Shown here: in pieces, positions 25,509 to 35,219 of the stretch | How positions within the stretch are numbered: position 1 is the first letter of the stretch | Layout of the letters: each line of letters opens with the position of its first letter | Source: Cytophagales bacterium | GTDB lineage: Bacteria > Bacteroidota > Bacteroidia > Cytophagales > Thermoflexibacteraceae | Direction: 5' to 3' | Assembly: GCA_004294445.1 (NCBI GenBank) | Contig: REAZ01000026.1 | Location: 1 to 61,129, forward strand | DNA: 61,129 bases | Notes under the pieces: generated by a model | What the model was told of the DNA's origin: nothing | The model's input: the letters and a program-made list of their open reading frames with translations, nothing else | Databases searched by the model: none | Made by a program: the position numbers and the translations under genes

Positions 25509-28500
25509 ATGGACTCAAAATTTACTATTTTCAAATGTATAAGCATCTTTGTTTTGCTTATTTTTTGGGGTTCTCAAAATGCATATGCCCAGCACCTTAG
25601 CTGCGGAACTCCCGCCCCTACTGCCGAGCAAAAAGAACTTCTCCGCAGGCTGGGCAAGTTCAAGCCGAGCCAAAACAAGTTAGAAGCAACAGAAGGAATT
25701 GCTACTTATTTTCCTGTAGCTGTTTATATTCTTAGAAAAACAGACGGTACAGGTGGCGTAAGCGAGCTGGAAATAATGAAAGGCTTGGCTGAAACCAACA
25801 AGCAATTCAGAAGTATAGACGTGCAGTTTTATATCTGTGGTGGCTTTAACTATGTAAATAATGATACGTATGCAGATTTCGTAAGTTCTGGTGAGGATGC
25901 GCTTGTGGCTGCGGGAAACTTTCAGTCGGGCAAAATTAATATCTATTATGCTAATACGGTTACTTCGGGAGGAACATCTGTAGGTGGTTATGCTTGGCTG
26001 CCTGGCGGTCCCGAAAGGATATTTATAAAAAACTCGCAAGCAAATGACGACAAAACAGTTCCGCATGAAATGGGGCATTACTTTGGCTTGTTGCACACTT
26101 TCCAAGATAGCAACAACGGAACAGTGAGCGAAAGAGAATTAGTTACCAGAGGGGCAGGGGCAAACTGTACGACCAAAGGAGATGATATTTGCGATACGCC
26201 CGCCGACCCTTTTGAGCGTTCAGGGGGAAATTCTATCAGTTCTTGCGTTTATACAGGTGTAATCACTGATGCAAATGGAGAAGTTTACACCCCTCTGACG
26301 AGCAACATCATGGGTTATTACTTCAACTGTGGAAACTTATTTACCGCAGGTCAATACGCTCGTATGCAAGGGTTCGCAACTTCGTCAAGAAATTACACTT
26401 CCGCTACTTGTGCTGCTACACTACCAACGGCTTCCGTACTAAACCCTTTGAGTATGGTAGCTACAGGCGTAAGCCTCACTTGGACTGACGTAGCCAACGA
26501 ACTCGGCTACTACATAGAACGCTCCATAGACAATGTTAATTTTACAGCTATCGGGGCAGTAGGTGCGAATACTACCACCTATATAGACGTAAGTGCAGCT
26601 TCCAATACGCTTTACTACTATAGAATAAAGCCCACAAACTCTCCCGCCCAATTTAGCAATGTAGAAAGCATTACTACAAGTTTAGTATATTGTATCCCCG
26701 CTTATAATTTCACTTGCGTAGGCGATGCCGTTATTGACGACTTTATTTTCACAGGAACTACAAATATCAACAACATAAACACCGATTGCGGTAATCCGAA
26801 CTATACTTTTTATAATGCCCTCAGTGCCAATGTTGCTAAAGGAGGGACTTATAATTTTACCGCTAACTTCAATACAGGTGCTACAGGTGGCTACTTTCCT
26901 CAAAATATTGCCATTTGGGTAGATGTAAACAATGATGGTACTTTTGATACTTCAGAAAGGCTTTTCCAAAGCAATTTGGCAAGTAATCAGATTGGCATTA
27001 GTGGCTCTATTACTATTCCGCTTACTGCGCAAAGCGGTGCTATTCGTATGCGAGTGCGTTCAAGACATAGAGTTGAGGGCGTAGTAGCTGACCCATGTGC
27101 TACTTATAATCAAGGAGAAACAGAAGACTATATTTTGAATATTTCTGGCGGCAATGACAATACTTCCAGAGTAGAAGCCCCCACTACCCAAGTAGCTACT
27201 GCCAACATAAACATAGGTACGGCGGATGCAAGTGTTTTTACTTTCAAAATTGCCGATTTAGGAACTTCTGATGGCGTACCTACCAACGTTACGCAGATGA
27301 GAATTAGACAAGGCATAGGCAATACCGTTTCGAACTGGATAGGCAAAATCACCAATGCCAAACTGTTTGATGGGGCTACGCAAATCGCCGCCACGCCTAC
27401 TATTAATGCGAATGACATTACTTTTGCCATCACAGGCACAAATTTATCCATTGCAGACAATAGCTCAAAAGAAATTACTTTGAAAATTACGTTGGGAACT
27501 ACAGGTTTTGTGGAAAATGACAAATTGGCTTTTCAAGTGTTGGCGAGTACGCATGGCTTTACATCTGCGGCTTCGGGGAGTTCGGAATTTGCCGCTACTT
27601 TCCCTGCTGCCGTTACGGGCAACTTAATGAACATCATCATTCCGCCCGCTTTGGGGGACATTGTGATTAATGAGTTTGTTACTGCTCCTCAGCAAGACTG
27701 GAGTACCAGTAACTTCAATAGTATCATAGGAGTTGGGGCAGTAAATCAAGGCACTGACGAATGGATAGAACTTTACATCAAGCGAGCAGGACTAAACCTC
27801 ACAGGCTGGACTATAGAACTTTTAGACGGTACGGATGTGATAAGCAACTTGACTGCTGGCGGGGCATTTATGACTTCCAATTATATCAGTGGTACGGGCG
27901 GCACGTTCACCAATACCAAATTAGGCGACTATATCGTATTGGGCAATGTAAACGGTGGCGAAATGGCAAATACGAACTTGACTATTAACCTCAAAGACCC
28001 AAGTGGTACAATTATAGACCAAGTAGTTGTTGGCGTAGGGGCTACGAGTGCAGGGGCAGCAGCAGGAAGTGTAAGCACAACTGCCGCAGACGAGGCAATG
28101 GCAAGAGTACCAAACGGGGCAAAAACAGGAAACGACAATACAGATTTTAAAAAGCAAACTGCTACAATAGGCAGCATAAATACACCCGATTTGGTGGTTG
28201 CAAATACACTTACTATAAGTGGAAATTTCAATAATGTAACTATCAAAAATACGGGGGTGCTGACTTTGAATGGCACTATCAACGCATCAGGTGCATTTGT
28301 GATAGAAACGGGAGGTCAGTTGCTTTCAAACTGTAACCTTGTTACAGGTACAGCAAGTTTCACTATGCAAAGCGGCACTACCTTAGAAGTATGTGATGAA
28401 AATGGCATCACTACCTCTGGAGCTACAGGTACGGTGCAAGTAACAGGCACGCGCAACTATCAGACTAATGCCACGTACATCTACAAATCCGATAAAAGCA

Positions 28501-30170
28501 CACAGCAAACAGGCAACGGACTGCCTCCGCAAGTAACTAATCTGATAGTAGATAACAGAGAACCAGGAGTGATGAATGTAGTGGGTAGTGGCGGAAATGT
28601 TACTCTTACCAACCTAACGATAGTGAATAGATTGGTAGAACTTAGAAATGGAAATTTGGTATCCAATGGCAAACTTACCTTAGCTTCTAATGCTTCGCAA
28701 ACCGCAATGGTCGTTCAGAAAGCAGACGGCATGAACCTCGTTAAAGGAGATGTAACAGTTCAGCGACACATTACGGGCGGGCAATTAGTTTACCCTGCTG
28801 CCTATTTGGGACCTGGTGGTTATCACTATTTTTCAACCCCTATTTCTACCAACACCACTGTAGGTCAGGTGGCTGATAACCTTTCCATAGTGCTAAACTC
28901 CAACTACGATTGGGTAAATGCTTATTCGGGAGCCTTTCCTAATTTCTATTTCTATGATGAAAGCCGAATACAAGCTACTGGAGCGAATAGTGTTTTCGAG
29001 AAAGGGTGGTATAGCCCCGCAAGCACAAGTGCCGCCCTACCGCCTATGAGAGGTTTTATCATCAATATAGCTACCAACAACTCTGTGGACTTTGTAGGGA
29101 ATCTTAATAATGGCGACTTAGGCACGACAGCAACCCCACTCAAACTTACCAGAGGAAGTTCCCCAAATTCGGGCTGGCATCTCTTGGGCAACCCTTACCC
29201 CTCGCCTATCTCTTGGACAGCACTAAAAGCACTAAATCCTGATACAGAAATACAAGCCGAAGGACTAAGAAGCATACCCACAGGGAGATATGAAGGTACT
29301 TGGGCATATTTTATCAATGCATTAGGAACAAATGGCGGAACGGACGAAATAGCAGCAGGGCAAGGCTTCCTCGTAAGGGCGGTAAATAACAATGCAGATT
29401 TCAGAATTAATAACTCTGTAAGGTTAAATACCTATCAAAATCCGACTTTCTTCAGAACAGAACAAGCAGAAGAAGTCAAAAATGGAGCTATCAAATTAGC
29501 CGTTTCTCAGGGCAAATATACTGATGAAACCGTTATTTATTTCGAAGATGGGGCAAGTGAAAATTATGAGATTGGCTATGATGCGGAGAAAACACACTTC
29601 AACACCCTGCCTACGCCTTCTATTTTTACAGAGTCCATCGACAATAAAAAGTTGGCTATCAATGGCTTACCTACCTTCAGTGATGAGGTTACGATTCCTC
29701 TTAATATTTACAGCTACAACAAGGGTTCGCACAACATTCGCCTCAATGAGATTAATTATTTCAAAAAATATGTGCAGGTATATCTCGAAGACAAGCAGTT
29801 AGATGTTTTGCATAACCTTACCCAGAAACCTGATTATCAGTTTAATGTAAGTAATGCAGGCTATCAGAAAGACCGCTTTGTGATTCGTTTTTCCGATGCC
29901 ACCACAGCCAACGGCGAATTAGATTTCCTTACCATCTTCCCAAATCCAAGCAATGGAGAGATAAAACTAAGAATGTTCAGCAACTACAAAGGAGAAGTGG
30001 CAATAAGTATTTATGACGTAACAGGAAGGGTGCATAAAATGCTGACTATCAACAAAAATATGAGTATGTTCGAAACAGCACTGAACTTGCAAGACCTCAC
30101 AAGCGGCTTGTATATCGTAGAAATAGTCGATAGCAATGGCAGAAAAATAAGAAAAATAAATAAATTTTAG
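25509..30170 (+). CDS. Secreted M43-type metalloprotease with GEVED, lamin-tail and T9SS domains
   Basis: This 1553-residue exported protein has a signal peptide (cleavage near NAYAQ, residue 28). The metalloprotease domain carries the zinc motif HEMGHYFGLLH (about residues 186-196), the extended HExxHxxGxxH form of M43/pappalysin-like enzymes, with a later Met-turn candidate SNIMGYY. A fibronectin III-like module (about 307-390), a GEVED domain (about 395-545, IWVDVNNDGTFD and QGETEDYILNI), a lamin-tail domain (about 714-890, GDIVINEFV and WIELYI) and a beta-rich central part follow. The end (about 1473-1553, FPNPSNGEIKLR to the final basic residues) is a T9SS type A sorting domain. The protein should be exported and attached by T9SS. 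PorV is encoded in the same window. Confidence 0.9.
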   Translation: MDSKFTIFKCISIFVLLIFWGSQNAYAQHLSCGTPAPTAEQKELLRRLGKFKPSQNKLEATEGIATYFPVAVYILRKTDGTGGVSELEIMKGLAETNKQFRSIDVQFYICGGFNYVNNDTYADFVSSGEDALVAAGNFQSGKINIYYANTVTSGGTSVGGYAWLPGGPERIFIKNSQANDDKTVPHEMGHYFGLLHTFQDSNNGTVSERELVTRGAGANCTTKGDDICDTPADPFERSGGNSISSCVYTGVITDANGEVYTPLTSNIMGYYFNCGNLFTAGQYARMQGFATSSRNYTSATCAATLPTASVLNPLSMVATGVSLTWTDVANELGYYIERSIDNVNFTAIGAVGANTTTYIDVSAASNTLYYYRIKPTNSPAQFSNVESITTSLVYCIPAYNFTCVGDAVIDDFIFTGTTNINNINTDCGNPNYTFYNALSANVAKGGTYNFTANFNTGATGGYFPQNIAIWVDVNNDGTFDTSERLFQSNLASNQIGISGSITIPLTAQSGAIRMRVRSRHRVEGVVADPCATYNQGETEDYILNISGGNDNTSRVEAPTTQVATANINIGTADASVFTFKIADLGTSDGVPTNVTQMRIRQGIGNTVSNWIGKITNAKLFDGATQIAATPTINANDITFAITGTNLSIADNSSKEITLKITLGTTGFVENDKLAFQVLASTHGFTSAASGSSEFAATFPAAVTGNLMNIIIPPALGDIVINEFVTAPQQDWSTSNFNSIIGVGAVNQGTDEWIELYIKRAGLNLTGWTIELLDGTDVISNLTAGGAFMTSNYISGTGGTFTNTKLGDYIVLGNVNGGEMANTNLTINLKDPSGTIIDQVVVGVGATSAGAAAGSVSTTAADEAMARVPNGAKTGNDNTDFKKQTATIGSINTPDLVVANTLTISGNFNNVTIKNTGVLTLNGTINASGAFVIETGGQLLSNCNLVTGTASFTMQSGTTLEVCDENGITTSGATGTVQVTGTRNYQTNATYIYKSDKSTQQTGNGLPPQVTNLIVDNREPGVMNVVGSGGNVTLTNLTIVNRLVELRNGNLVSNGKLTLASNASQTAMVVQKADGMNLVKGDVTVQRHITGGQLVYPAAYLGPGGYHYFSTPISTNTTVGQVADNLSIVLNSNYDWVNAYSGAFPNFYFYDESRIQATGANSVFEKGWYSPASTSAALPPMRGFIINIATNNSVDFVGNLNNGDLGTTATPLKLTRGSSPNSGWHLLGNPYPSPISWTALKALNPDTEIQAEGLRSIPTGRYEGTWAYFINALGTNGGTDEIAAGQGFLVRAVNNNADFRINNSVRLNTYQNPTFFRTEQAEEVKNGAIKLAVSQGKYTDETVIYFEDGASENYEIGYDAEKTHFNTLPTPSIFTESIDNKKLAINGLPTFSDEVTIPLNIYSYNKGSHNIRLNEINYFKKYVQVYLEDKQLDVLHNLTQKPDYQFNVSNAGYQKDRFVIRFSDATTANGELDFLTIFPNPSNGEIKLRMFSNYKGEVAISIYDVTGRVHKMLTINKNMSMFETALNLQDLTSGLYIVEIVDSNGRKIRKINKF

Positions 30171-30193
30171 CCTTTTTTGTCCGAAATAAGACA

Positions 30194-30222
30194 TTTGAGT
30201 AATTTGATTGTGAATAGCTTTG
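30194..30222 (+). promoter_or_regulatory. Candidate promoter for the peroxiredoxin-like gene
   Basis: TTTG at 30194-30197 and TAGCTTTG at 30215-30222 form a -33/-7 pair with 17 bases between them, slightly shorter than the usual 19-21. The ATG lies 30 bases after the -7 box. Confidence 0.5.
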
Positions 30223-30251
30223 TATAAAACTTTAATAATCAAATTACTCAA

Positions 30252-30857
30252 ATGAAAAAAATTCTGTTTGGCTTGACTTTATTTACTTTTTTAGCATTTG
30301 TTTCCAAAAAAAGTAGCAATACTCCCGAAAAACCCGAAGACATCAGCCCTCTTTTGGTTGGGGAAACGATTCCGAAAACGATACTTATGGACATCACAGG
30401 CAAACCCTTTGACCTAAATGCGTTATTGGCACAACAGCAAACCATCTTAATTTTTTATAGAGGAGGCTGGTGTCCTTTCTGTATCAAGCACTTAGCCGAA
30501 ATTCAAAAAATAGAAAACCAACTTAGTCAGGCGGGTTGGCAAGTAGTGGCGGTAAGCCCTGATAGCCCCGAAAATCTTAAAAATACTGCCGAAAAACAAG
30601 GTCTTTCTCTCAAATTGCTCTCTGATGCAGATATGCAGTTTGCCAAAAATTTAGGTATTGCCTTCAAGGGAACTTACGGAAAGATGCTCGTGGAAAAGTC
30701 AGGAGGCAAAAATACAGAACAGCTATTGCCCGTTCCTGCGGTATTTATGATAGATAAAAATAGCATGATTCGCTTTGAGCATATCAATCCCGACTTCAAA
30801 GACCGTATTCCTACAACTCTCCTACTATCGGTAGCTAAGACGCTTTCTGCACAATAA
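30252..30857 (+). CDS. Peroxiredoxin-like (AhpC/TSA) envelope protein
   Basis: The 201-residue product has a hydrophobic N-terminus (ILFGLTLFTFLAFV) and a thioredoxin-fold domain with FYRGGWCPFCIKHLAEI. Cys74 and Cys77 form a CxxC pair, and Cys74 is placed like the peroxidatic cysteine of peroxiredoxin-like proteins. VVAVSPDSPENLKNTA and the Pro of VPAVFMID are typical of this branch. The N-terminus looks like a lipoprotein signal, but the expected lipobox Cys is missing (LAFVSKKSS). It may therefore stay as a membrane-anchored protein facing the periplasm, where it could reduce peroxides or disulfides. It has its own likely promoter and a strong terminator, so it is probably monocistronic. 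Confidence 0.8.
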   Translation: MKKILFGLTLFTFLAFVSKKSSNTPEKPEDISPLLVGETIPKTILMDITGKPFDLNALLAQQQTILIFYRGGWCPFCIKHLAEIQKIENQLSQAGWQVVAVSPDSPENLKNTAEKQGLSLKLLSDADMQFAKNLGIAFKGTYGKMLVEKSGGKNTEQLLPVPAVFMIDKNSMIRFEHINPDFKDRIPTTLLLSVAKTLSAQ

Positions 30858-30883
30858 GTTTTTTTAGGGCATAAGTAATTTTG

Positions 30884-30920
30884 TCTATCTAAATGCAAAC
30901 TAAGCATTTAGATAGATTTT
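30884..30920 (+). terminator. Intrinsic terminator after the peroxiredoxin-like gene
   Basis: TCTATCTAAATGC (30884-30896) and GCATTTAGATAGA (30904-30916) form a perfect 13-base stem with a 7-base loop, followed by TTTT. Confidence 0.8.
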
Positions 30921-31078
30921 ATATTGTAATGCCATTGAGATTTTTATTGTATTGTGCTTTTAGCATAAAATATCGTTCCTTCTTAGGCAGTTTCTCTTTT
31001 TTTTCTTAACCTTGCAAAGGTAAGCAAGGACTTTTCATCACGTATTGCTTTGATAATTAGCTGATAGATTAAAAAACA

Positions 31079-31867
31079 ATGAAAGATAATTTTTCCACAC
31101 AATCCGACAACTATGCGAAATATAGACCGACCTATCCGCCAGATTTTTTCGCATATTTAAGTGCTATTGTTCCAGAAAAACAACTTGCATGGGACTGCGG
31201 AACAGGAAATGGACAAGTTGCTTACGAATTAGCAAAATTATTCACTCAGGTTTATGCAACTGACATCAGTCAATCTCAGATAGACAATGCTTTGCAGGCA
31301 GATAATATTCATTTTTCCGTAGAACCAGCAGAAAAAACCAATTTTGGCGACCAACTTTTTAACCTCATTGTAGTAGCACAGGCTATTCATTGGTTTGACT
31401 TCGAACAGTTCTACAAAGAAGTGAGGCGAACTGCAAAAAAAGACGCGCTATTTTGTGTAGTTGGCTACGGAAGATTACACGTTTCCGAACAGATAGACTG
31501 CTTAATTACAGATTTTTATGAAAATATAATTGGCAAATATTGGGACAAAGAACGAATATACATTGATGAGAACTATCGGACAATTCCTTTTCCGTTTGAT
31601 GAAATTCCAACACCAAATTTTGTAAACACCCAACATTGGACACTGGAGCATTTAATTGGATACCTTAGCACATGGTCTGCTGTAAAACACTTTGTCAAAC
31701 AAAATGGATATAACCCAATAGATAAATTACAAGCAGAAATTCAGAAAATTTGGGACAAAGAAACAACCAAGCAAATCAATTTCCCATTACTTTTGAGAAT
31801 AGGGCGGATAAAAAATGGAAACAAAGACGGCACAGACGAGATTGCTTTTAAAATCAGTCAATCTTAA
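31079..31867 (+). CDS. Class I SAM-dependent methyltransferase
   Basis: The 262-residue product starts with the pattern FSTQSDNYAKYRPTYPPDFF common to a group of small-molecule methyltransferases. The SAM-binding motif I is AWDCGTGNGQVAYELA (about residues 37-52), the acidic end of strand 2 is VYATDISQSQI, and VVAQAIHWFDFEQFYKEV marks motif IV and the following helix. No membrane segment is present. The substrate cannot be told, because this family includes trans-aconitate, sterol and other small-molecule enzymes as well as uncharacterised members. It stands alone between the peroxiredoxin-like gene and gcvH; its 3' neighbour starts 128 bases later. Confidence 0.85.
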   Translation: MKDNFSTQSDNYAKYRPTYPPDFFAYLSAIVPEKQLAWDCGTGNGQVAYELAKLFTQVYATDISQSQIDNALQADNIHFSVEPAEKTNFGDQLFNLIVVAQAIHWFDFEQFYKEVRRTAKKDALFCVVGYGRLHVSEQIDCLITDFYENIIGKYWDKERIYIDENYRTIPFPFDEIPTPNFVNTQHWTLEHLIGYLSTWSAVKHFVKQNGYNPIDKLQAEIQKIWDKETTKQINFPLLLRIGRIKNGNKDGTDEIAFKISQS

Positions 31868-31995
31868 AATTTTGACACAAGTTTCAGAAAAATAACCTGC
31901 TTTTCTATGGATTTTTATTTCCAATTTTAGACTTTTGTATGGCAAAGTATCATAAGCTCAGTAAATAATTTAATAACTCATAAAAAAACAATCAA

Positions 31996-32373
31996 ATGAA
32001 TATTCCTGCTAACCTCAAATATACCAAAGACCACGAGTGGATTCGCATAGAAGGCGATATTGCCTACATTGGCGTTACTGATTTTGCCCAAGGGGAGCTT
32101 GGGGACATTGTTTATGTAGAAGTAAACTCCGAAGGGGAGGAAGTGAAGGCGGGAGATGTTTTCGGAACGGTAGAAGCTGTAAAAACCACTTCAGACCTAT
32201 TTATGCCTCTTACTGCAAAGGTTTTAGAATTTAATTCTGCTCTTAATAGCTCACCCGAACTGATAAACTCTGCTCCGTATGGCGATGGCTGGATTATCAA
32301 GGTGCAACTTAGCAATGCCGACCAGAGCGAACTCATGGACAGTGCCGCTTATGCCGCTTTGGTAGGGGCATAG
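31996..32373 (+). CDS. gcvH: Glycine cleavage system H protein
   Basis: The 125-residue lipoyl carrier of the glycine cleavage complex passes the aminomethyl group between the P, T and L proteins. The sequence is typical: [35 protein letters not shown], then [16 protein letters not shown] with the lipoylated Lys at about residue 63, and [21 protein letters not shown] near the end. The length is normal. gcvT and gcvP are not in the window. The M1 peptidase gene follows, with its own -7 element in between, so gcvH is probably transcribed alone. Confidence 0.97.
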   Translation: MNIPANLKYTKDHEWIRIEGDIAYIGVTDFAQGELGDIVYVEVNSEGEEVKAGDVFGTVEAVKTTSDLFMPLTAKVLEFNSALNSSPELINSAPYGDGWIIKVQLSNADQSELMDSAAYAALVGA

Positions 32374-32482
32374 GTATAAAACCGATTTCTCAAGACTTTC
32401 ATGCAGTTGTCGGGCTATGTTCAGGCAACTGCTTTTGGTTTTGGGCATAGCATTTCTATTATTTTTTATCATTTTTTTATTT

Positions 32483-32490
32483 TATCTTTG
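32483..32490 (+). promoter_or_regulatory. Candidate -7 element for the M1 peptidase gene
   Basis: TATCTTTG matches TAnnTTTG and lies 32 bases before the ATG at 32522. It would start transcription after an in-frame ATG at 32417, which supports the shorter protein. Confidence 0.5.
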
Positions 32491-32521
32491 CAAAACACCA
32501 ATTTTTTATCCATTCAGATTT

Positions 32522-35137
32522 ATGAAAAAAAAGCATCATTTTTTGGGCTTGCTTGTCTGCCTTGCTTTGCTTATCTTTGGCTGTAAATCAGGCAAAAATC
32601 AGGCAGATAATAACAGTACCGCAAAAGAATCGGTCAAAGAAAAAGCTGACGACCTGCCCGTTTATACAAAGTTATTAGACCCCGCAGAGGTAGATACTAC
32701 CAACGAAACAGAGGAAAACACGCCTATTTGGGTAATGCCCAAAGGCGACTATAACCCAGAGCAAACCAAAAAATTTAACCTATTTCATACGAAGTTAGAA
32801 GTGAGTTTTGATTGGCAAAAGCAATACTTAAACGGCATAGCCACGCTTACTATCGCTCCTCATTTCTACGCCCAAGATTCTGTTACCTTAGATGCCAAAG
32901 GCTTTGCCATCGGGAAAATAGAGATGTTGCAGGGCAAAAACAGCCAAGTTTTGAGCTATACTTACGATAGCAGAAAGCTAAAAATAGCACTCGGTAGGAA
33001 GTTTGCCAAAAATGAAAAAACAGATATAAAAATTACTTATACGGCAAAGCCCAACGAACTCGAAGTGAAAGGGAGCGAAGCTATTACCGCCGATAAAGGA
33101 CTTTATTTCATCAATCCCCTCAATACAGATAAGCATAAGCCACAGCAGATATGGACACAGGGAGAAACAGAGGCAAACTCTTGTTGGTTTCCGACCTTTG
33201 ATGCCCCAAATATCAAGACTACCCAAGAGATGTTTATCACCATTGATAATGCGTTTGTTACCCTCTCTAACGGCAAACTCATTAGCTCCAAAGAACTTGG
33301 CAACGGCTTGCGAATCGACCATTGGTTGCAAGACAAGCCTCATGCCCCGTACCTATTTATGATGGCAATAGGCAAATACGCTATAGTCAAAGACAAGTGG
33401 CGAAACCTCGAACTTTCCTATTATGTAGAACCTCAGTATCAGCGATATGCAAAAGCTATTTTTGGGAATACGCCCGAAATGATGGAGTTTTTTTCCAATA
33501 TTTTGGACTATCCATACCCTTGGGACAAATACGCACAAGTAGTAGTGAGAGATTACGTATCGGGGGCAATGGAAAATACTACGGCTTCGGTTTTTATGGA
33601 GCAACTACAGGTGGATAACCGCTATTTATTAGATGACAACTGGGACTACATCATAGCCCATGAGCTATTTCATCAGTGGTTTGGCGATTTGGTAACGGCA
33701 GAGTCATGGGCAAATCTCCCGCTTAATGAGGCATTTGCGAACTATTCGGAATACCTTTGGTATGAATACAAATACGGCAAAAGCGAAGCAGATGACAGAT
33801 GGAAAGACGAACTAAGTCAGTACCTATCAGAAGCACAAAGTAAGCAAGAACCCCTCATTCGCTACCAATACTTAGACAAAGAAGATATGTTTGATAGCCA
33901 TTCCTATTCAAAAGGTGGGCTTGTGCTGCATAGCTTAAGAAAAGTAGTGGGAGATGAGGCATTTTTTGCGTCTTTGCAGCTATACCTAAAAAAAAATCAG
34001 TTCCAAACAAGCGAAATTCACAAGCTAAGAATGGCGTTTGAAGAAGTAACGGGCGAAGACTTGAACTGGTTTTTTAATCAGTGGTTCTTGGCGGCAGGGC
34101 ATCCCGATATTGCCGTAACGGACTCTTTTGCAAACGGAGAGGTAATTTTGAAAGTAGTTCAAAAGCAAGATGAGAGATACACACCTATTTACAAACTCCC
34201 TCTATATGTAGATATTTGGGTAGGTGGCAAATTGGAAAGGCACCACATTACCATCTCGGAAAAAGAGCAAGAATTTCGCTTTAAAGCAGCAAAAGCACCC
34301 GACTTAGTCTATTTTGATGGCGAAACGCAACTTGTTGGCGAAATAAAGCATGAAAGAAGCATCGAGGCTTACAATTTTCAGTACAAAAACTCTACAAAAT
34401 ATCTGGCTCGCTTAGAGGCTATCATGCGGCTGCAAGACCAAGTAAATGAAAATGAAGTGGTGAGAAATACCGTTTTCACGGCATTAAATGATGAGGCTTG
34501 GCAGATTCGGCAGGAGGCAGCGCGAGCGTTGGAGAGGTATAGTGGCGAAACTGATAAGGGCAAATATACGCAGAAACTGAAAGAAATGGCGATGAATGAC
34601 TCCAAATCGCTGGTTAGGGCTGTGGCTATCAATGCGTTGGCTGCCTTAGACAAGGAAACAAATGCTACCTACCTACAGACCATGAACGACAGTTCTTATA
34701 CGGTATTGGCTAATTCGCTTTATGCCTATGCAAACACAGGCGGGAGCGAAATACAGAGCAAAGTAGAAAAATTTGAAAAATTAGATAACTTCGTGATAGT
34801 AAAAACCTTAGCTGAGTTTTATAGCTACTATAATACCGAAGGGAAAATAGATTGGTTTATAGGGAAAATGGAAACTCGCTCTGGCGGCGAACTTATGTAC
34901 TTATTAGATTATTTCGCTACCTACGCTGCCGAGCAGAACGCTGAGGTGCAGAAAATAGGAGCTAACTTACTGATAAACAAGGCGAAAAATGACCCAAGTG
35001 CTACAGCAAGAGTTTCGTCTTATCTTGCCCTCAAAAAGTTAGAAAAAGTAGAGGGATTGCAGGACATTCTCAAGCAAATACGCACAAACGAAAAAGACAA
35101 ACAAGCATTGCAATACTATGAGATGCTGAAGGAGTAA
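32522..35137 (+). CDS. M1-family aminopeptidase lipoprotein with HEAT-like repeats
   Basis: The 871-residue product is a gluzincin aminopeptidase. Its signal peptide ends in the lipobox IFGC (Cys21), so it is a lipoprotein of the envelope. The exopeptidase motif SGAMENTTASVF lies at about residues 347-358 and the zinc site HELFHQWFGDLV at about 378, with the third zinc ligand Glu in NEAFANYSEYLWYE. The N-terminal beta domain (about 70-240) contains typical LDAKGFAI-like strands. About residues 630-865 are helical and repeat-like (NEVVRNTVFTALNDEAWQIRQEAARALERYS), similar to HEAT repeats. It probably trims peptides outside the inner membrane. The ATG at 32522 is chosen over 32417, because the longer form would add an extra hydrophobic segment before the signal peptide. 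Confidence 0.93.
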   Translation: MKKKHHFLGLLVCLALLIFGCKSGKNQADNNSTAKESVKEKADDLPVYTKLLDPAEVDTTNETEENTPIWVMPKGDYNPEQTKKFNLFHTKLEVSFDWQKQYLNGIATLTIAPHFYAQDSVTLDAKGFAIGKIEMLQGKNSQVLSYTYDSRKLKIALGRKFAKNEKTDIKITYTAKPNELEVKGSEAITADKGLYFINPLNTDKHKPQQIWTQGETEANSCWFPTFDAPNIKTTQEMFITIDNAFVTLSNGKLISSKELGNGLRIDHWLQDKPHAPYLFMMAIGKYAIVKDKWRNLELSYYVEPQYQRYAKAIFGNTPEMMEFFSNILDYPYPWDKYAQVVVRDYVSGAMENTTASVFMEQLQVDNRYLLDDNWDYIIAHELFHQWFGDLVTAESWANLPLNEAFANYSEYLWYEYKYGKSEADDRWKDELSQYLSEAQSKQEPLIRYQYLDKEDMFDSHSYSKGGLVLHSLRKVVGDEAFFASLQLYLKKNQFQTSEIHKLRMAFEEVTGEDLNWFFNQWFLAAGHPDIAVTDSFANGEVILKVVQKQDERYTPIYKLPLYVDIWVGGKLERHHITISEKEQEFRFKAAKAPDLVYFDGETQLVGEIKHERSIEAYNFQYKNSTKYLARLEAIMRLQDQVNENEVVRNTVFTALNDEAWQIRQEAARALERYSGETDKGKYTQKLKEMAMNDSKSLVRAVAINALAALDKETNATYLQTMNDSSYTVLANSLYAYANTGGSEIQSKVEKFEKLDNFVIVKTLAEFYSYYNTEGKIDWFIGKMETRSGGELMYLLDYFATYAAEQNAEVQKIGANLLINKAKNDPSATARVSSYLALKKLEKVEGLQDILKQIRTNEKDKQALQYYEMLKE

Positions 35138-35156
35138 GATTTTTTTAAATACTTAT

Positions 35157-35204
35157 TAATTAGTCAATTATGTGCATGACAGTATGTACATAATTGACTA
35201 ATTA
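35157..35204. terminator. Long hairpin between convergent genes
   Basis: Two 21-base arms (35157-35177 and 35184-35204) pair with one G-U-type mismatch around a 6-base loop. It lies between the stop codons of the M1 peptidase gene and the CHRD gene. A T run is present just before it on the plus strand but not after it, so termination may rely on stem stability. Confidence 0.6.
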
Positions 35205-35219
35205 TATTTGCAAGCTAAA

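Noticed and set aside
32417..32521. N-terminal extension of the M1 peptidase with an extra hydrophobic helix
   Set aside because: The lipoprotein signal starts at 32522 and a -7 element lies inside the supposed extension.
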